A stretch of 64,000 nucleotides of DNA. Origin: an uncultured Muribaculaceae bacterium (GTDB lineage Bacteria > Bacteroidota > Bacteroidia > Bacteroidales > Muribaculaceae). Positions 8,297 through 17,554 of the stretch are shown here, one piece after another. The stretch is taken from contig CAJTXL010000014.1 of assembly GCA_910583525.1 (NCBI GenBank), forward strand, positions 1 through 64,000, in the 5' to 3' direction. Made by a program: the position numbers and the translations under genes. A model generated the notes under the pieces. The model made no database searches and was not told where the DNA came from. It saw only the letters and a list, made by a program, of their open reading frames with translations. Position 1 is the first letter of the stretch. Each line of letters begins with the position of its first letter.

Positions 8297-9517
8297 TTAG
8301 TTTTCGTCGATTGTTACGGCGCGGTCGAGTGCTACGCATTTTTCGCCAAGGTCGGAGAGGTTTCCGTCGTTGGTTTTAACGGTGAGCTGGCTTTCGGGAA
8401 CGCCGTTGCGGACAAGGAGTTTCTGCACGCCTTCAGCACGGTTTTTGCGGAGACGTTTGTTGATGTTGTCTGTGCCGGTGTAGTTGTCGGCCCAGCCGGT
8501 GAGGGTGTATTTCTTGTCGGGGTTCTGAGTCATCACGTGAGCGATGGCTTTAACCACGCGCTGGTTTTCGCGGCTGAGGCGAGAAACGCCGATGGGGTAG
8601 TAAACGGTAGCCAGGGGGCCTTTGGGTTCTACGACTTTCTCAACAGGACGGTTGAGGCAGTCTTTGAGCTGTGCTTCGAGGTCGGCGATGCGAGCATCGG
8701 CAGCAGCGAGGCGTGCACGGAGTGCGTCGCAGTTTTCGGGCTCGGGGCATACGGGAACAACGGGAGCTGTCCAGTCGCGTTTCTTGAAGTTGTAGGTAAC
8801 GCCGAGGTAGGCCTGGATTGAGCCGTATTTGCGGTTCCATCCTGTGCCGCCTTCGTTCTGAAGACCGTCGAGGCCGCTGAAGCGGAGGTCGAGCGAGAGG
8901 GCTACCTGTTTGCTTACGTTGAACGAGTTGATAAGGCCGGCGCGGAGTGTCATGAGTTCGTTGTCGACGTGCTTGAAGCCTTCGCTTTCGCCTTTGCTGT
9001 CGTAGTGACGTGTCATGGTGAAGTATGCACCGGCACCTACGTAGAATGTGGCGTTGTAGACGCGGTTGGGTTTGTAGCCGCACCACCAGTTGGTGAGGTT
9101 AATCATGAGGTCGAAGACCGGGCCGATTTCTGCGTATTTGGTCTTGGTGTATTTGCCGTCAATCATGGGCGCGCCCTGAAGGGTGCCGATGTATTCGGGG
9201 CCGCTGGCAAGACCTTTGAGGCCGAGGTAGTTCACACCGAAACGGGCACCGAATACGGGTGAGAACCATTTTCCGCCGTAGATTGAAGCGGCGGGCATGA
9301 AGCGGTCGGCAACGTTGCGGTGAACGCCGTTTGCAGCAAGATAGAAGCTTGCGCCGCCTTCAGCGGTGATGAACCAGTTGTCTTTCATACGGTTCAGCAG
9401 CACGCCTTGCGAGGGGTCTGAAACGTAGGTGAGTTCCTGCGCAGCCTCCTGAGCGGCAAGTGATTGAGCGCCCATAAAGAGTGCGCAAGCACATGCGATA
9501 AGTGTAGCTTTTTTCAT
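8297..9517 (-). CDS. OmpA-family outer-membrane protein
   Basis: An outer-membrane protein that probably anchors the envelope to peptidoglycan. A signal peptide (about residues 1-22, ending SLAA) precedes a beta-barrel domain with alternating aromatic strands (about 30-250). Next come a Pro/Cys linker, a short heptad-rich segment (LRARLAAADARIADLEAQL) and an OmpA C-terminal domain (about 300-406) with the GWADNYTGTDNINKRLRKNR region that corresponds to the peptidoglycan-binding motif. Its 406 residues are typical of abundant Bacteroidales OmpA-like proteins. It is monocistronic, with a strong terminator at 8247-8273. Its upstream region (9518-9663) is AT-rich, but I see only a weak -7-like box (TAATTTAG at 9571-9578). 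Confidence 0.92.
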   Translation of the reverse strand: MKKATLIACACALFMGAQSLAAQEAAQELTYVSDPSQGVLLNRMKDNWFITAEGGASFYLAANGVHRNVADRFMPAASIYGGKWFSPVFGARFGVNYLGLKGLASGPEYIGTLQGAPMIDGKYTKTKYAEIGPVFDLMINLTNWWCGYKPNRVYNATFYVGAGAYFTMTRHYDSKGESEGFKHVDNELMTLRAGLINSFNVSKQVALSLDLRFSGLDGLQNEGGTGWNRKYGSIQAYLGVTYNFKKRDWTAPVVPVCPEPENCDALRARLAAADARIADLEAQLKDCLNRPVEKVVEPKGPLATVYYPIGVSRLSRENQRVVKAIAHVMTQNPDKKYTLTGWADNYTGTDNINKRLRKNRAEGVQKLLVRNGVPESQLTVKTNDGNLSDLGEKCVALDRAVTIDEN

Positions 9518-9663
9518 AGAGTTTAGCTGTTTATTGGATGAATGAATTTTTCTCTGTTAGTTTCAGGCAGCTAAATTACAACTTTTTTTTGGATTTTATA
9601 ACTTAAAAACCTAAAAATTGTGCTTTTTGGCCGATTTTTTAACATTGGCAGCCCCGAACCGGC

Positions 9664-11700
9664 TTATTTTCCGAGTATTGTCAAGATTTGGCGATAGATG
9701 TTTTCGGCGGTGTAGCCGAATTTCTCGTCGAGAACCTTGTACGGAGCCGATGCGCCGAAGCGTTCAAGCCCGTATACTTTGCCGTTGAAGCCTGAAATCA
9801 TGTGCATGGTAACCGGGAGACCTGCGGTGAGGCCGAACTGCGGTATGCCGAGCGGCAGCACGGAGAGTCTGTAGGCTTCGGGCTGTTCGTTGAAAAGCCC
9901 GACAGACGGCATTGACACTACCGATGCGGCGATGCCGTCGGCTTCGAGCATTACGGCTACGTCGCACAGGAGCGAGACTTCGGAACCGTTGGCTACCATC
10001 ACGATGTCGGGGGTGCGGTCGGGTGTCATTACGGTATATCCGCCACGTACGGCTTCTTTCGCAGCCTCTATTCTCGACGAGCCTGCTTTGGCCGGAAGGT
10101 CTTTGAGGTCTTGGCGCGAAAGTATAAGTGCGGTGGGTGTATGGGTGTTTTCCATTGCCATCTTGTAGGCTATGGATGTCTCGGCTGCGTCGGCCGGGCG
10201 AAGAACGAGCATCGAGGGTTTTCCGCTGAAGTTGCGGATTTGTTCCATCAGCCTGAGCTGGGCTTCCTGTTCGATGGGTTCGTGAGTGGGGCCGTCTTCG
10301 CCTACGCGGAAAGCGTCGTGCGACCAGATGTATTTGACTGGCAGTTCCATGAGGGCGGCCATGCGTATTGCCGGTTTCATGTAGTCGGAGAATACGAAGA
10401 ATGTTCCGCATGCCGCAATCATGCCTCCGTGCAGCACGATGCCGTTCATAATGGCGGCCATTGTGAGTTCGGAAACGCCGGCCTGCAGGAATGCGCCCGA
10501 GAAGTCGCCGTGGGTGAGGGCGTGGGTCTTTTTAAGAAAACCGTCGGTTTTGTCGGAGTTTGCAAGGTCTGCCGACGATACTATCATGTTGCCGACTTTT
10601 TCGGCGAGCACACTGAGCACATCGGATGATGCCTGACGGGTGGATATGTCGGCTTTGTGCACTATTGCGCTATAGTCGATTGAGGGTATGACGCCCTCAA
10701 TATAGCTTTTAAGCTCTATTGCGAGTGCCGGGTTGGCGTCGGCCCATGTCTTGAATGCCTGTCGGCGCTCGGCCACTATTTTGCGCAGCTCTTCGCGGCG
10801 GTCGGCATAGAGCTTTTCTACGTCGGGGAATATTGTCCAAGGGTTTTCGGGGTCGCCGCCGAGGTTACGGATTGTGGCCGCGAAGTCGGCACCCGACTTG
10901 CTTAGCGGCTGTCCGTGGGTAGAGCATTGTCCCTCGAAGTTTTCGCCGTCGGCTTTTACGACTCCTTTGCCCATTACGGTATGGCCTATGATAAGAGTCG
11001 GCTTTTGCGTTTCGGCTTCTGCGGCGCAGATTGCGCGAGCTATTTCTTCGGGATTGTTCCCGTCGATTTCGATTACGTTCCAATGCCATGCGCGGTATTT
11101 GGCGGCGTAGTCTTCGTTGTCGACGGCATCGACCATGGTCGAGAGCTGCACTTTGTTGCAGTCGTAGAACATTATCAGGTTCGACAGCCCGAGATATCCG
11201 GCTATGCGGCCCGCGCCTTGTGATATTTCTTCCTGTATGCCTCCGTCAGAGATGAATGCGTATGTCTTATGGGCAACGACGTCGCCGAAACGTGCCTGCA
11301 TGAAACGCTCGGCGATAGCGCATCCGACGGCCATGGTGTGGCCTTGTCCGAGGGGGCCGGATGTGTTTTCGATGCCGCGTTCTGGGTCGAGTTCGGGATG
11401 GCCCGGTGTCACAGACCCCCATTGGCGGAACCGTCGCAGTTCGTCGATGGTGTAGTGGCCTGCCAAAGCGAGCACCGAGTACAGCATCGGCGACATGTGG
11501 CCGGGGTCGAGGAAAAAGCGGTCGCGGCAGAACCAGGTCGGGTCGTCGGGGTCGGATACGAGGAAACGCGAGTAGAGCACGTTTATGAAATCGGCTCCGC
11601 CCATTGCGCCTCCGGGATGACCCGATTTGGCGTTTTCTACCATCGAAGCGGCGAGAATTCGGATGTTGTCGGCCGCGTGTGTGAGTGTTTTGCTGTCCAT
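9664..11700 (-). CDS. tkt: Transketolase
   Basis: Thiamine-diphosphate enzyme (678 residues) of the non-oxidative pentose phosphate pathway that moves two-carbon ketol units between sugar phosphates. Family hallmarks are the N-terminal GHPGGAMGGADFINVLY, SGPLGQGHTMAVG, the cofactor-binding stretch FISDGGIQEEISQGAG to FYDCNKVQL, and the transketolase signature GEDGPTHEPIEQ. The usual GDG that starts the diphosphate-binding motif reads SDG here, and the downstream Asn appears as CNK. This deviates from E. coli TktA but the surroundings are intact. Its promoter is at 11738-11769. Transcription is separate from hflX, which lies upstream on the same strand. Confidence 0.96.
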   Translation of the reverse strand: MDSKTLTHAADNIRILAASMVENAKSGHPGGAMGGADFINVLYSRFLVSDPDDPTWFCRDRFFLDPGHMSPMLYSVLALAGHYTIDELRRFRQWGSVTPGHPELDPERGIENTSGPLGQGHTMAVGCAIAERFMQARFGDVVAHKTYAFISDGGIQEEISQGAGRIAGYLGLSNLIMFYDCNKVQLSTMVDAVDNEDYAAKYRAWHWNVIEIDGNNPEEIARAICAAEAETQKPTLIIGHTVMGKGVVKADGENFEGQCSTHGQPLSKSGADFAATIRNLGGDPENPWTIFPDVEKLYADRREELRKIVAERRQAFKTWADANPALAIELKSYIEGVIPSIDYSAIVHKADISTRQASSDVLSVLAEKVGNMIVSSADLANSDKTDGFLKKTHALTHGDFSGAFLQAGVSELTMAAIMNGIVLHGGMIAACGTFFVFSDYMKPAIRMAALMELPVKYIWSHDAFRVGEDGPTHEPIEQEAQLRLMEQIRNFSGKPSMLVLRPADAAETSIAYKMAMENTHTPTALILSRQDLKDLPAKAGSSRIEAAKEAVRGGYTVMTPDRTPDIVMVANGSEVSLLCDVAVMLEADGIAASVVSMPSVGLFNEQPEAYRLSVLPLGIPQFGLTAGLPVTMHMISGFNGKVYGLERFGASAPYKVLDEKFGYTAENIYRQILTILGK

Positions 11701-11737
11701 AGTATGAAGTGAGGAGATGTGTTTCCGTTAGTCGATA

Positions 11738-11769
11738 CGAAATTACGACAAATGTTTGGACCGACCAAA
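11738..11769 (-). promoter_or_regulatory. Transketolase promoter (TTTG, 20 bases, TAATTTCG)
   Basis: The minus strand has -33 TTTG (11766-11769) and -7 TAATTTCG (11738-11745; one mismatch to TAnnTTTG) spaced 20 bases apart, about 37 bases before the ATG at 11700. Confidence 0.55.
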
Positions 11770-11822
11770 TTCCAACCGCTTTTTATGGTGCGGAAAATGT
11801 AATGTAGGGCTATTTGCCGGGT

Positions 11823-13049
11823 TTACATTCCGTCGTAATTCTGATACAACAGGTCGTTATAGGGGAAGCGGCTCAGATGTATCTCTCGTGCCATGGCATA
11901 GAGACGCTCTTTGAGCTCGTCGATGTTGGCGGCTTTTTTTGCGGATATGAACACGCAGTTGTCGTTCATCTTCGCCATCCACGATTCTTTTAGCTCTTCG
12001 AGGCTGATGTTGCACCGTTCTTTCGGGGTGAGGTCATCTTCATCTTTGGGTTTGCATGTGAAGGCGTCGATTTTGTTGAAGACAAGCAGCATAGGTTTGT
12101 CGGCGCCGTTGCAGACTTCGCGTAGGGTACGGTCGACGACCTCTATCTGTTCTTCGAAATTGGGGTGTGAGATGTCGACCACGTGCACGAGTATGTCGGC
12201 TTCGCGCACTTCGTCGAGCGTCGACTTGAACGAATCGACAAGGTGTGTGGGCAATTTACGGATAAAGCCCACCGTGTCGGTGAGCAGAAACGGCAGGTTG
12301 TCGATTACGACCTTGCGCACAGTGGTGTCGAGGGTGGCGAAGAGTTTGTTTTCGGCGAACACGTCGCTTTTGCTCAGCAGGTTCATCAAGGTGGATTTGC
12401 CTACGTTGGTATATCCGACGAGCGCCACACGGGTTAGTTTGCCTCTGTTTTTGCGCTGCACGGCTTTTTGGCGGTCGATGGCGCGCAGTTCTTCTTTGAG
12501 CCGCGATATTTTGTCGAGGATTATCCGTCGGTCTGTCTCAATCTGCGTTTCGCCCGGGCCGCGCATGCCTATGCCGCCGCGTTGGCGTTCGAGGTGCGTC
12601 CACATGCGTGTGAGTCGCGGCAGCAGGTATTGGTACTGCGCCAGCTCTACCTGTGTTTTGGCTGCCGCCGTCTGCGCGCGTTTGGCAAATATGTCGAGGA
12701 TGAGGTTTGTGCGGTCGAGGATTTTTATGCCGAGTTCGCGCTCGATGTTCAGCACCTGTTTTGTGGTGAGGTCATCGTCGAATATCGCCATTGCGATGTC
12801 GCCGTCTTCCTCTATGAAATTCTTGATTTCTTCGAGTTTTCCTTTTCCTACAAAAGTGCGAGGGTTGGGATAGTCGAGGCGCTGTGTAAAAGTCTTTACG
12901 GCCTGCGCACCGGCGGTGTCGGCAAGAAATGCAAGTTCGGCAAGATATTCGGCGGAACGGGTCTCGTCCTGTTGTGGGGTTATCAGCCCCACAAGAATGG
13001 CGCGCTCAGGTTCGGCGCCTTTGTCGACAAGCGATTTTTTTTCTATCAT
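11823..13049 (-). CDS. hflX: GTPase HflX
   Basis: Ribosome-associated GTPase (408 residues) that splits or rescues stalled ribosomes under stress. The N-terminal HflX domain contains NPRTFVGKGKLEEI and the glycine-rich GGIGMRGPGETQIETDRR. The G domain follows, with P-loop GYTNVGKST, DTVGFIRKLP and NKID. Its start lies 8 bases after the end of the acyl-CoA ligase gene, so the two are probably co-transcribed. The protein ends soon after the G domain, as is usual for Bacteroidetes HflX. Confidence 0.96.
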   Translation of the reverse strand: MIEKKSLVDKGAEPERAILVGLITPQQDETRSAEYLAELAFLADTAGAQAVKTFTQRLDYPNPRTFVGKGKLEEIKNFIEEDGDIAMAIFDDDLTTKQVLNIERELGIKILDRTNLILDIFAKRAQTAAAKTQVELAQYQYLLPRLTRMWTHLERQRGGIGMRGPGETQIETDRRIILDKISRLKEELRAIDRQKAVQRKNRGKLTRVALVGYTNVGKSTLMNLLSKSDVFAENKLFATLDTTVRKVVIDNLPFLLTDTVGFIRKLPTHLVDSFKSTLDEVREADILVHVVDISHPNFEEQIEVVDRTLREVCNGADKPMLLVFNKIDAFTCKPKDEDDLTPKERCNISLEELKESWMAKMNDNCVFISAKKAANIDELKERLYAMAREIHLSRFPYNDLLYQNYDGM

Positions 13050-13057
13050 AAATTTAA

Positions 13058-14872
13058 TCAGCAGTACATTGCCTCAATCTCGTTGGCATACATCGAGTTG
13101 ATTACAGGACGACGTATTTTCAGCGTATTGGTGAGTTCGCCGCCTTCGATAGAGAACTCTTTTGGGAGAAGTGTGAAGCGTTTGATTTTTTCAAATCCGG
13201 CGAGTCCTTTCTGCATTCGTTCGATTCGTTCGGCTATGAATTTGCGTATCTCGGAGTTTTCCACGAGGTCTTCGACAGAAGAGAACGAGATGCCTTTGCG
13301 CCGGGCATAGTCTTTGAGTGTGTCGAATGCCGGTATTATTATGGCTGTGACATATTTGCGCTGGTCGCCTATGACGGCTACCTGCTCTATGTATTTGTCT
13401 TCGCCGAGGCGGCTTTCGATAGCCTGCGGAGCTATGTATTTTCCGTTTGAGGTTTTGAATAGGTCTTTTATACGTTCGGTAAGGACCAACGCGCCGTTTT
13501 GGTCGAAAAGACCAGCGTCGCCCGTGCGGAACCATCCGTCGGCGGTGAACGCTTTTGCGTTTTCGTCGGGTCGCCGGTAGTATCCGCTCATCACGGTCGG
13601 GCCTTTTACGAGTATTTCGTTGTTTTCGCCGATTTTCACATCTACGCCTGGCAGCGGCACGCCGATAGTACCTATTATATAATCTAAATCGGGGAAACAG
13701 CTTACGGTGGCTGTGGTTTCCGACAATCCGTATCCGATGACGATGTTTATGCCTATTGCATGCAGAAATTCAACAATATTGGCCGACAAGGGTGCTCCGG
13801 CGGTAGGAAAGAAGCGCCCGTTGTCGAGGCCGGCTGCATGGCGCACCATCGAAAAAACGCGTTTGTTGAAGAATTGATACTGCTTTTCGAGCCACCAAGG
13901 GGCTTTCAGGCCGAGGCGTGCATATTCGAGATTGCGTTTAGCTCCGACTTTCAGGGCGCGTGTTACCAGGGCTTTCTGCAAGCCTTTCATGTGTCCGATT
14001 TTGTCCTGGACCGCCGAATATACTTTTTCCCAGAACCTTGGCACGCTGCACATGCACGTCGGTTTTGCAAGCGGCAGGGCATCCTGTATCTGTTTCGGGT
14101 TCGGATTGATGGCCACGTGCATGCCCATCGACAGACAGAAGTATGTCCACGCTTTTTCAAATATATGGCTCAGCGGCAGGAAGCATACAGAAGTGTCTTT
14201 GTCCGACAGGGTTCCGTCGAAACGGGCTTTGTGCATGTCGAGAGCAGCGTTGAAGCAGCTGTGCGGCAGTACGGCACCTTTGGGTTCACCGGTTGTGCCG
14301 GATGTATAGATGAGGGTGGCAATGTCTTCCGGCAAGGCGTCGGCCGTACGAAGGTCTACTTCGGCCCGGCATGCCGCCGAAGCTACGGCTCCTAATTCGA
14401 GCACTTCGGAGAAGCGCAATGTGGTGGTGTCGTTTGCGTCGAATTTGATACCTGGGTCGATGGTGACTATTTTTTCGAGCGACGGGCAGTTGGCCGCAAT
14501 GGTGCGCACGGCGCGGTAATGCGACTGCGAGCCGGCTACTATTATTCGCGCTCCGGCATCCTTTATGATATATTCTATCTGTTCGGGACTTGAAGTGGCA
14601 TATATCGATACCGGCACGGCGCGGTTGCGGTAGCACCCGAAATCGGTAATGAGTATTTCCGGGCAATTGTGGGCTATTATTGCAACCATATCGGCCGGAG
14701 CGATGCCCAGTATTTCAAGGGCATAGGCCATGTGGTCGACAGATGTGCGCAGCTCACCCCATGAGGTTCCTATACACTTTTTGTTTTCAACGTCGATGAC
14801 GCTGAAAGCTTCTCGTGAAGAGCCGTAGGTTTTCTCTTGAAGGCTTATCAGGTTGGTGAGAATATTTCGCAT
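13058..14872 (-). CDS. Long-chain fatty acid-CoA ligase (AMP-forming)
   Basis: Adenylate-forming enzyme (604 residues) that activates fatty acids to acyl-CoA through an acyl-AMP intermediate. The P-loop-like motif LIYTSGTTGEPKGAVL, the mid-domain motif GYGLSETTA and the C-terminal GWFRTGDAG plus ERIKDLFKTSNGKYIAP hinge region are all present. It has no signal peptide, so it is cytoplasmic or peripheral at the inner membrane. It leads a two-gene unit with hflX. A TACCTTTG box sits at 14901-14908. The exact acyl chain length cannot be read from sequence. Confidence 0.93.
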   Translation of the reverse strand: MRNILTNLISLQEKTYGSSREAFSVIDVENKKCIGTSWGELRTSVDHMAYALEILGIAPADMVAIIAHNCPEILITDFGCYRNRAVPVSIYATSSPEQIEYIIKDAGARIIVAGSQSHYRAVRTIAANCPSLEKIVTIDPGIKFDANDTTTLRFSEVLELGAVASAACRAEVDLRTADALPEDIATLIYTSGTTGEPKGAVLPHSCFNAALDMHKARFDGTLSDKDTSVCFLPLSHIFEKAWTYFCLSMGMHVAINPNPKQIQDALPLAKPTCMCSVPRFWEKVYSAVQDKIGHMKGLQKALVTRALKVGAKRNLEYARLGLKAPWWLEKQYQFFNKRVFSMVRHAAGLDNGRFFPTAGAPLSANIVEFLHAIGINIVIGYGLSETTATVSCFPDLDYIIGTIGVPLPGVDVKIGENNEILVKGPTVMSGYYRRPDENAKAFTADGWFRTGDAGLFDQNGALVLTERIKDLFKTSNGKYIAPQAIESRLGEDKYIEQVAVIGDQRKYVTAIIIPAFDTLKDYARRKGISFSSVEDLVENSEIRKFIAERIERMQKGLAGFEKIKRFTLLPKEFSIEGGELTNTLKIRRPVINSMYANEIEAMYC

Positions 14873-14900
14873 CTTGAGGGTTTTCTACGTTTGTATTGCG

Positions 14901-14908
14901 CAAAGGTA
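14901..14908 (-). promoter_or_regulatory. -7 promoter box of the acyl-CoA ligase (TACCTTTG)
   Basis: It matches TAnnTTTG on the minus strand, 28 bases before the ATG at 14872. The nearest TTTG (14932-14935) is 23 bases away, a little far for a -33 element. Confidence 0.55.
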
Positions 14909-15039
14909 CTATCTTTACACTTCATATTTAACAAAATAGGAGCGCAAAGTGACGTGCGGTTAACAAATGTTTCCAACTGCCGATGCCCGTTGTTAATAAA
15001 TGCTAACAATCTGTTGTGCCCCGGAATATGTTTTTCGTG

Positions 15040-15073
15040 TTTGCCGCATGACGTCGAAAAATGATTAAATTTG
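15040..15073 (+). promoter_or_regulatory. Promoter touching the DUF4491 start codon
   Basis: -33 TTTG (15040-15043) and -7 TAAATTTG (15066-15073) are 22 bases apart. The -7 box ends only 4 bases before the ATG at 15078, so transcription would start at or next to the start codon. Confidence 0.55.
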
Positions 15074-15077
15074 CATC

Positions 15078-15416
15078 ATGATAAGCGAATTTCTATCTCA
15101 ATGGCATTTGGAAGGGCTTGTGGTAGGCCTTGCCACCTTTCTTATAATAGGAGTTTTTCATCCGGTAGTCATTAAATGCGAATACTATTTCGGCGTTCGC
15201 TGCTGGTGGTGGTTCCTGGTGCTTGGCATTGCCATGTGTGTGGTGTCGGTGATTGTAGACGATACCATATGTTCTATACTTTCGGGAGTCGTGGCTTTTT
15301 CGTCGTTTTGGACAATAAAAGAAATATTTGAACAGCGCGACCGTGTACGCAAGGGTTGGTTTCCGGCCAATCCGAAACGAGTCAACGGCGGTTCCTCAAC
15401 TGCCAAAAAGCAATAG
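15078..15416 (+). CDS. DUF4491 family small membrane protein
   Basis: A 112-residue inner-membrane protein of unknown function found in Bacteroidetes. It has three hydrophobic segments (about residues 11-32, 45-64 and 67-80) and the family's conserved core: GLATFLIIGVFHPVVIKCEYYFG, split here as GLATFLIIGVFHP and KCEYYFG, then CWWWFLVLG, EIFEQRDRVRKGWFPANPKR. The start is the only ATG that preserves the first membrane segment. Its promoter lies directly against the start codon. Its last 35 bases overlap the convergent methyltransferase gene. Confidence 0.85.
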   Translation: MISEFLSQWHLEGLVVGLATFLIIGVFHPVVIKCEYYFGVRCWWWFLVLGIAMCVVSVIVDDTICSILSGVVAFSSFWTIKEIFEQRDRVRKGWFPANPKRVNGGSSTAKKQ

Positions 15417-16182
15417 CCGATGCTGCGGCTACATTGAGTGAGTCTACGCCGTGGCTCATAGGTATGCGAGCTACATAATCTGCATCTTTTATCGCATTGT
15501 CGGCCAGTCCGTCGCCTTCGGTGCCGAGCACAATGGCAAGTTTCTGTTCGTTGCAAAGTGTTTCATCGTCGATGCTTACAGAATCGTTGCGGAGAGCCAT
15601 CGCAACGGTTTTAAAGCCAAGCCGGCGCAGATTGTCGTACCCGCCGTCGAGCCATGCCCATGGAACGAGGAACACGCTGCCCATAGATACTCTGACGGCG
15701 CGGCGGTTAAGAGGGTCGCACGATGTGCGTGAGAGCAATACGGCATCGATGCCTAAAGCCGCGGCCGAACGGAATATAGCTCCTATGTTGGTGGTGTCGA
15801 CAACGCCGTCGATTACTGCGACACGCTTGGCGCCGTCGAGAACGTCTTCCAATGGTCTTTCTGCCGGGCGTTTCATGGCGCAGAGCACTCCACGAGTGAG
15901 TGTATAGCCGGTGAGTGCCGACAAGATGCCTCGTCTGCCTGTGTAGACGGGTATGTCGGGGCAGCGGTCTATTATGCCTGCGGCGTCGCCTGTTATATGC
16001 CGCTCTTCGCAGAGCAGCGATACGGGTTGAAGACCTGCATCAAGAGCTGTGTTTATCACTTTTGGGCTTTCGGCAATGAATACTGCCTCGGCCGGATTAA
16101 GCCGCATGCGCAGTTGTGCCTCTGTCAGCGAGGCGAACACTTCGATGCCGGGGTGCTGTAGCGTATCGACACGTATAATCAT
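15382..16182 (-). CDS. TrmH/SpoU-family RNA 2'-O-methyltransferase
   Basis: SAM-dependent methyltransferase of the SPOUT class that modifies ribose 2'-OH in rRNA or tRNA. The three SpoU motifs are clear: NIGAIFRSAAALG, VLGTEGDGLADNAI and IPMSHGVDSLNVAAASAI, which form the trefoil-knot SAM site at the C-terminus. The N-terminal 100 or so residues form a substrate-binding domain as in RlmB and TrmH relatives. The substrate base cannot be told from sequence. The start overlaps the preceding TPR gene by four bases (ATGA), and the end overlaps the convergent DUF4491 gene. Confidence 0.92.
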   Translation of the reverse strand: MIIRVDTLQHPGIEVFASLTEAQLRMRLNPAEAVFIAESPKVINTALDAGLQPVSLLCEERHITGDAAGIIDRCPDIPVYTGRRGILSALTGYTLTRGVLCAMKRPAERPLEDVLDGAKRVAVIDGVVDTTNIGAIFRSAAALGIDAVLLSRTSCDPLNRRAVRVSMGSVFLVPWAWLDGGYDNLRRLGFKTVAMALRNDSVSIDDETLCNEQKLAIVLGTEGDGLADNAIKDADYVARIPMSHGVDSLNVAAASAIAFWQLRNRR

Positions 16183-16445
16183 GGGTTCAGCAAGTCTTTG
16201 TTGAAGAAATCCATCACTTGCCGGGCCTGTTCGAGGGCTACTGAAGCCTCAGATGTAGGGTCGATGGCTGCCGCTTTTTCGTAAAGGCTTATGGCATCGG
16301 TCTTACGGCCCCTCTTCCATGCTATGCGCCCTTCCATATATATTGCCCAGGCATCGTCGGCCGGTGCCTGTGAAAGAAGCGACAGCGCCTGTTCGAGAAG
16401 GTTTTGGTCGAACAGGCTCCGCACTTTATTTTTATCGTAGCACAT
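16179..16445 (-). CDS. Small tetratricopeptide-repeat protein
   Basis: An 88-residue protein made mostly of two TPR-like helix pairs (LLEQALSLLSQAPADDAWAI, then GRKTDAISLYEKAAAIDP). It probably mediates protein contacts; the partner is unknown. It sits between a DUF4831 gene (14 bases upstream) and the methyltransferase gene (ATGA overlap), so it belongs to the dnaE-trxA-nnr run. No signal peptide. Confidence 0.75.
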   Translation of the reverse strand: MCYDKNKVRSLFDQNLLEQALSLLSQAPADDAWAIYMEGRIAWKRGRKTDAISLYEKAAAIDPTSEASVALEQARQVMDFFNKDLLNP

Positions 16446-16459
16446 ATATTATCCCCATC

Positions 16460-17554
16460 TTATTCAGCAGCCATCGGAGCCAATTCGAGCGCGGCGCCGG
16501 TTGTCGGGTCGAATATTAGAGAATACGGTTCTTTTTTGTCGGTGAACAATGCCGGGTTTAATCCGAATACCACTCCGAGCTGCGCGACGGGCACTTCGGC
16601 AGATGCTATTTTCTTGCCGCCGTAGCTTATCGATATTTCAGCCCGTCCGGGTATGCGGTATGCCACGCCGCCTTTGGGGAATGTTTTCGGTTCGCCTTTT
16701 TCGGTAATCGGCAGTGTGCCTGTTTCAAGAATACGGAAATCGAGGCTTATCGGCGCTCCGGCGAGATTGTCGGCTTCTATGATGCCGTCGACGGCCGAGA
16801 GACGTGCGATTGTTTTGGCGGAGACTTCGGCCGAGTCGGGGATGAAGCTGACTTTTTCGACCACGGTGCGCGACGAATGTGTGCCTGCGAACATTGCCGT
16901 AAGAGCGGCCTCCTGTGCCGCGAGGTTGTCAAGGACGAGCTGCATGGCTTTGCCGTCGGCCGGAGGATTGTCGGCTTGTCCCGACAGGATGTCTGAACGT
17001 GTCTCGCGCAGTTCGAATATGCGCTGGGCTGCCAATTCGGCCTTTTTCGAGGCTGATGCGCTACGCGCCATGTCCTGTGTAACGGCTTGGCGTGCAGCCG
17101 GGCCCTCGAGAGGCGACGGTGCAGCTTCTTTCGGTGCCGGTATTGCCGGCGCGGTCGTTTCGGCGCCCTTGTCGGAGTTGATGGCGAGAGGAATGTTGTC
17201 GGCCGACAAAGTCATGAATGCCGATGTGCCGTTTTTGAACTGTGCAAGCCATTTGTTTTCAGTGTCGGCGATGCCACGTGGGACTATCACTACGTCGGTC
17301 AGTTCTGCCGATACGGCATCTTTTGTCACGGCGTTGTTTATTCCGAGATGCCGGCGTGCGTAGTTGTAGAACTCGCCCGGATGCTCTTCGTCGAGACGAG
17401 CTTCGAGGTAGATGTCGAAGCCGGTGAGCGGAAGAGTGTACACCAGGCCGTATTCCGACGTTTTGCCGGCGTTGAGCCGCTGCGAGTTTTGTGCACAGGC
17501 CATCTGTGGAGTAAGTGCCACGATGGCGGTTATTGCTAAAATTTTGGCTTTCAT
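16460..17554 (-). CDS. DUF4831 family secreted protein
   Basis: A 364-residue protein of unknown function in a Bacteroidetes-restricted family. A signal peptide (about residues 1-21, ending MACAQ) is followed by a domain with YGLVYTLPLTGFDIYLEARL and LGINNAVTKDAVSAEL, both typical of the family. An Ala/Pro-rich stretch (about 145-170) divides the protein. The start overlaps the end of nnr by four bases (ATGA), which suggests translational coupling to an NAD(P)H repair enzyme. That link is contextual only. Confidence 0.75.
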   Translation of the reverse strand: MKAKILAITAIVALTPQMACAQNSQRLNAGKTSEYGLVYTLPLTGFDIYLEARLDEEHPGEFYNYARRHLGINNAVTKDAVSAELTDVVIVPRGIADTENKWLAQFKNGTSAFMTLSADNIPLAINSDKGAETTAPAIPAPKEAAPSPLEGPAARQAVTQDMARSASASKKAELAAQRIFELRETRSDILSGQADNPPADGKAMQLVLDNLAAQEAALTAMFAGTHSSRTVVEKVSFIPDSAEVSAKTIARLSAVDGIIEADNLAGAPISLDFRILETGTLPITEKGEPKTFPKGGVAYRIPGRAEISISYGGKKIASAEVPVAQLGVVFGLNPALFTDKKEPYSLIFDPTTGAALELAPMAAE

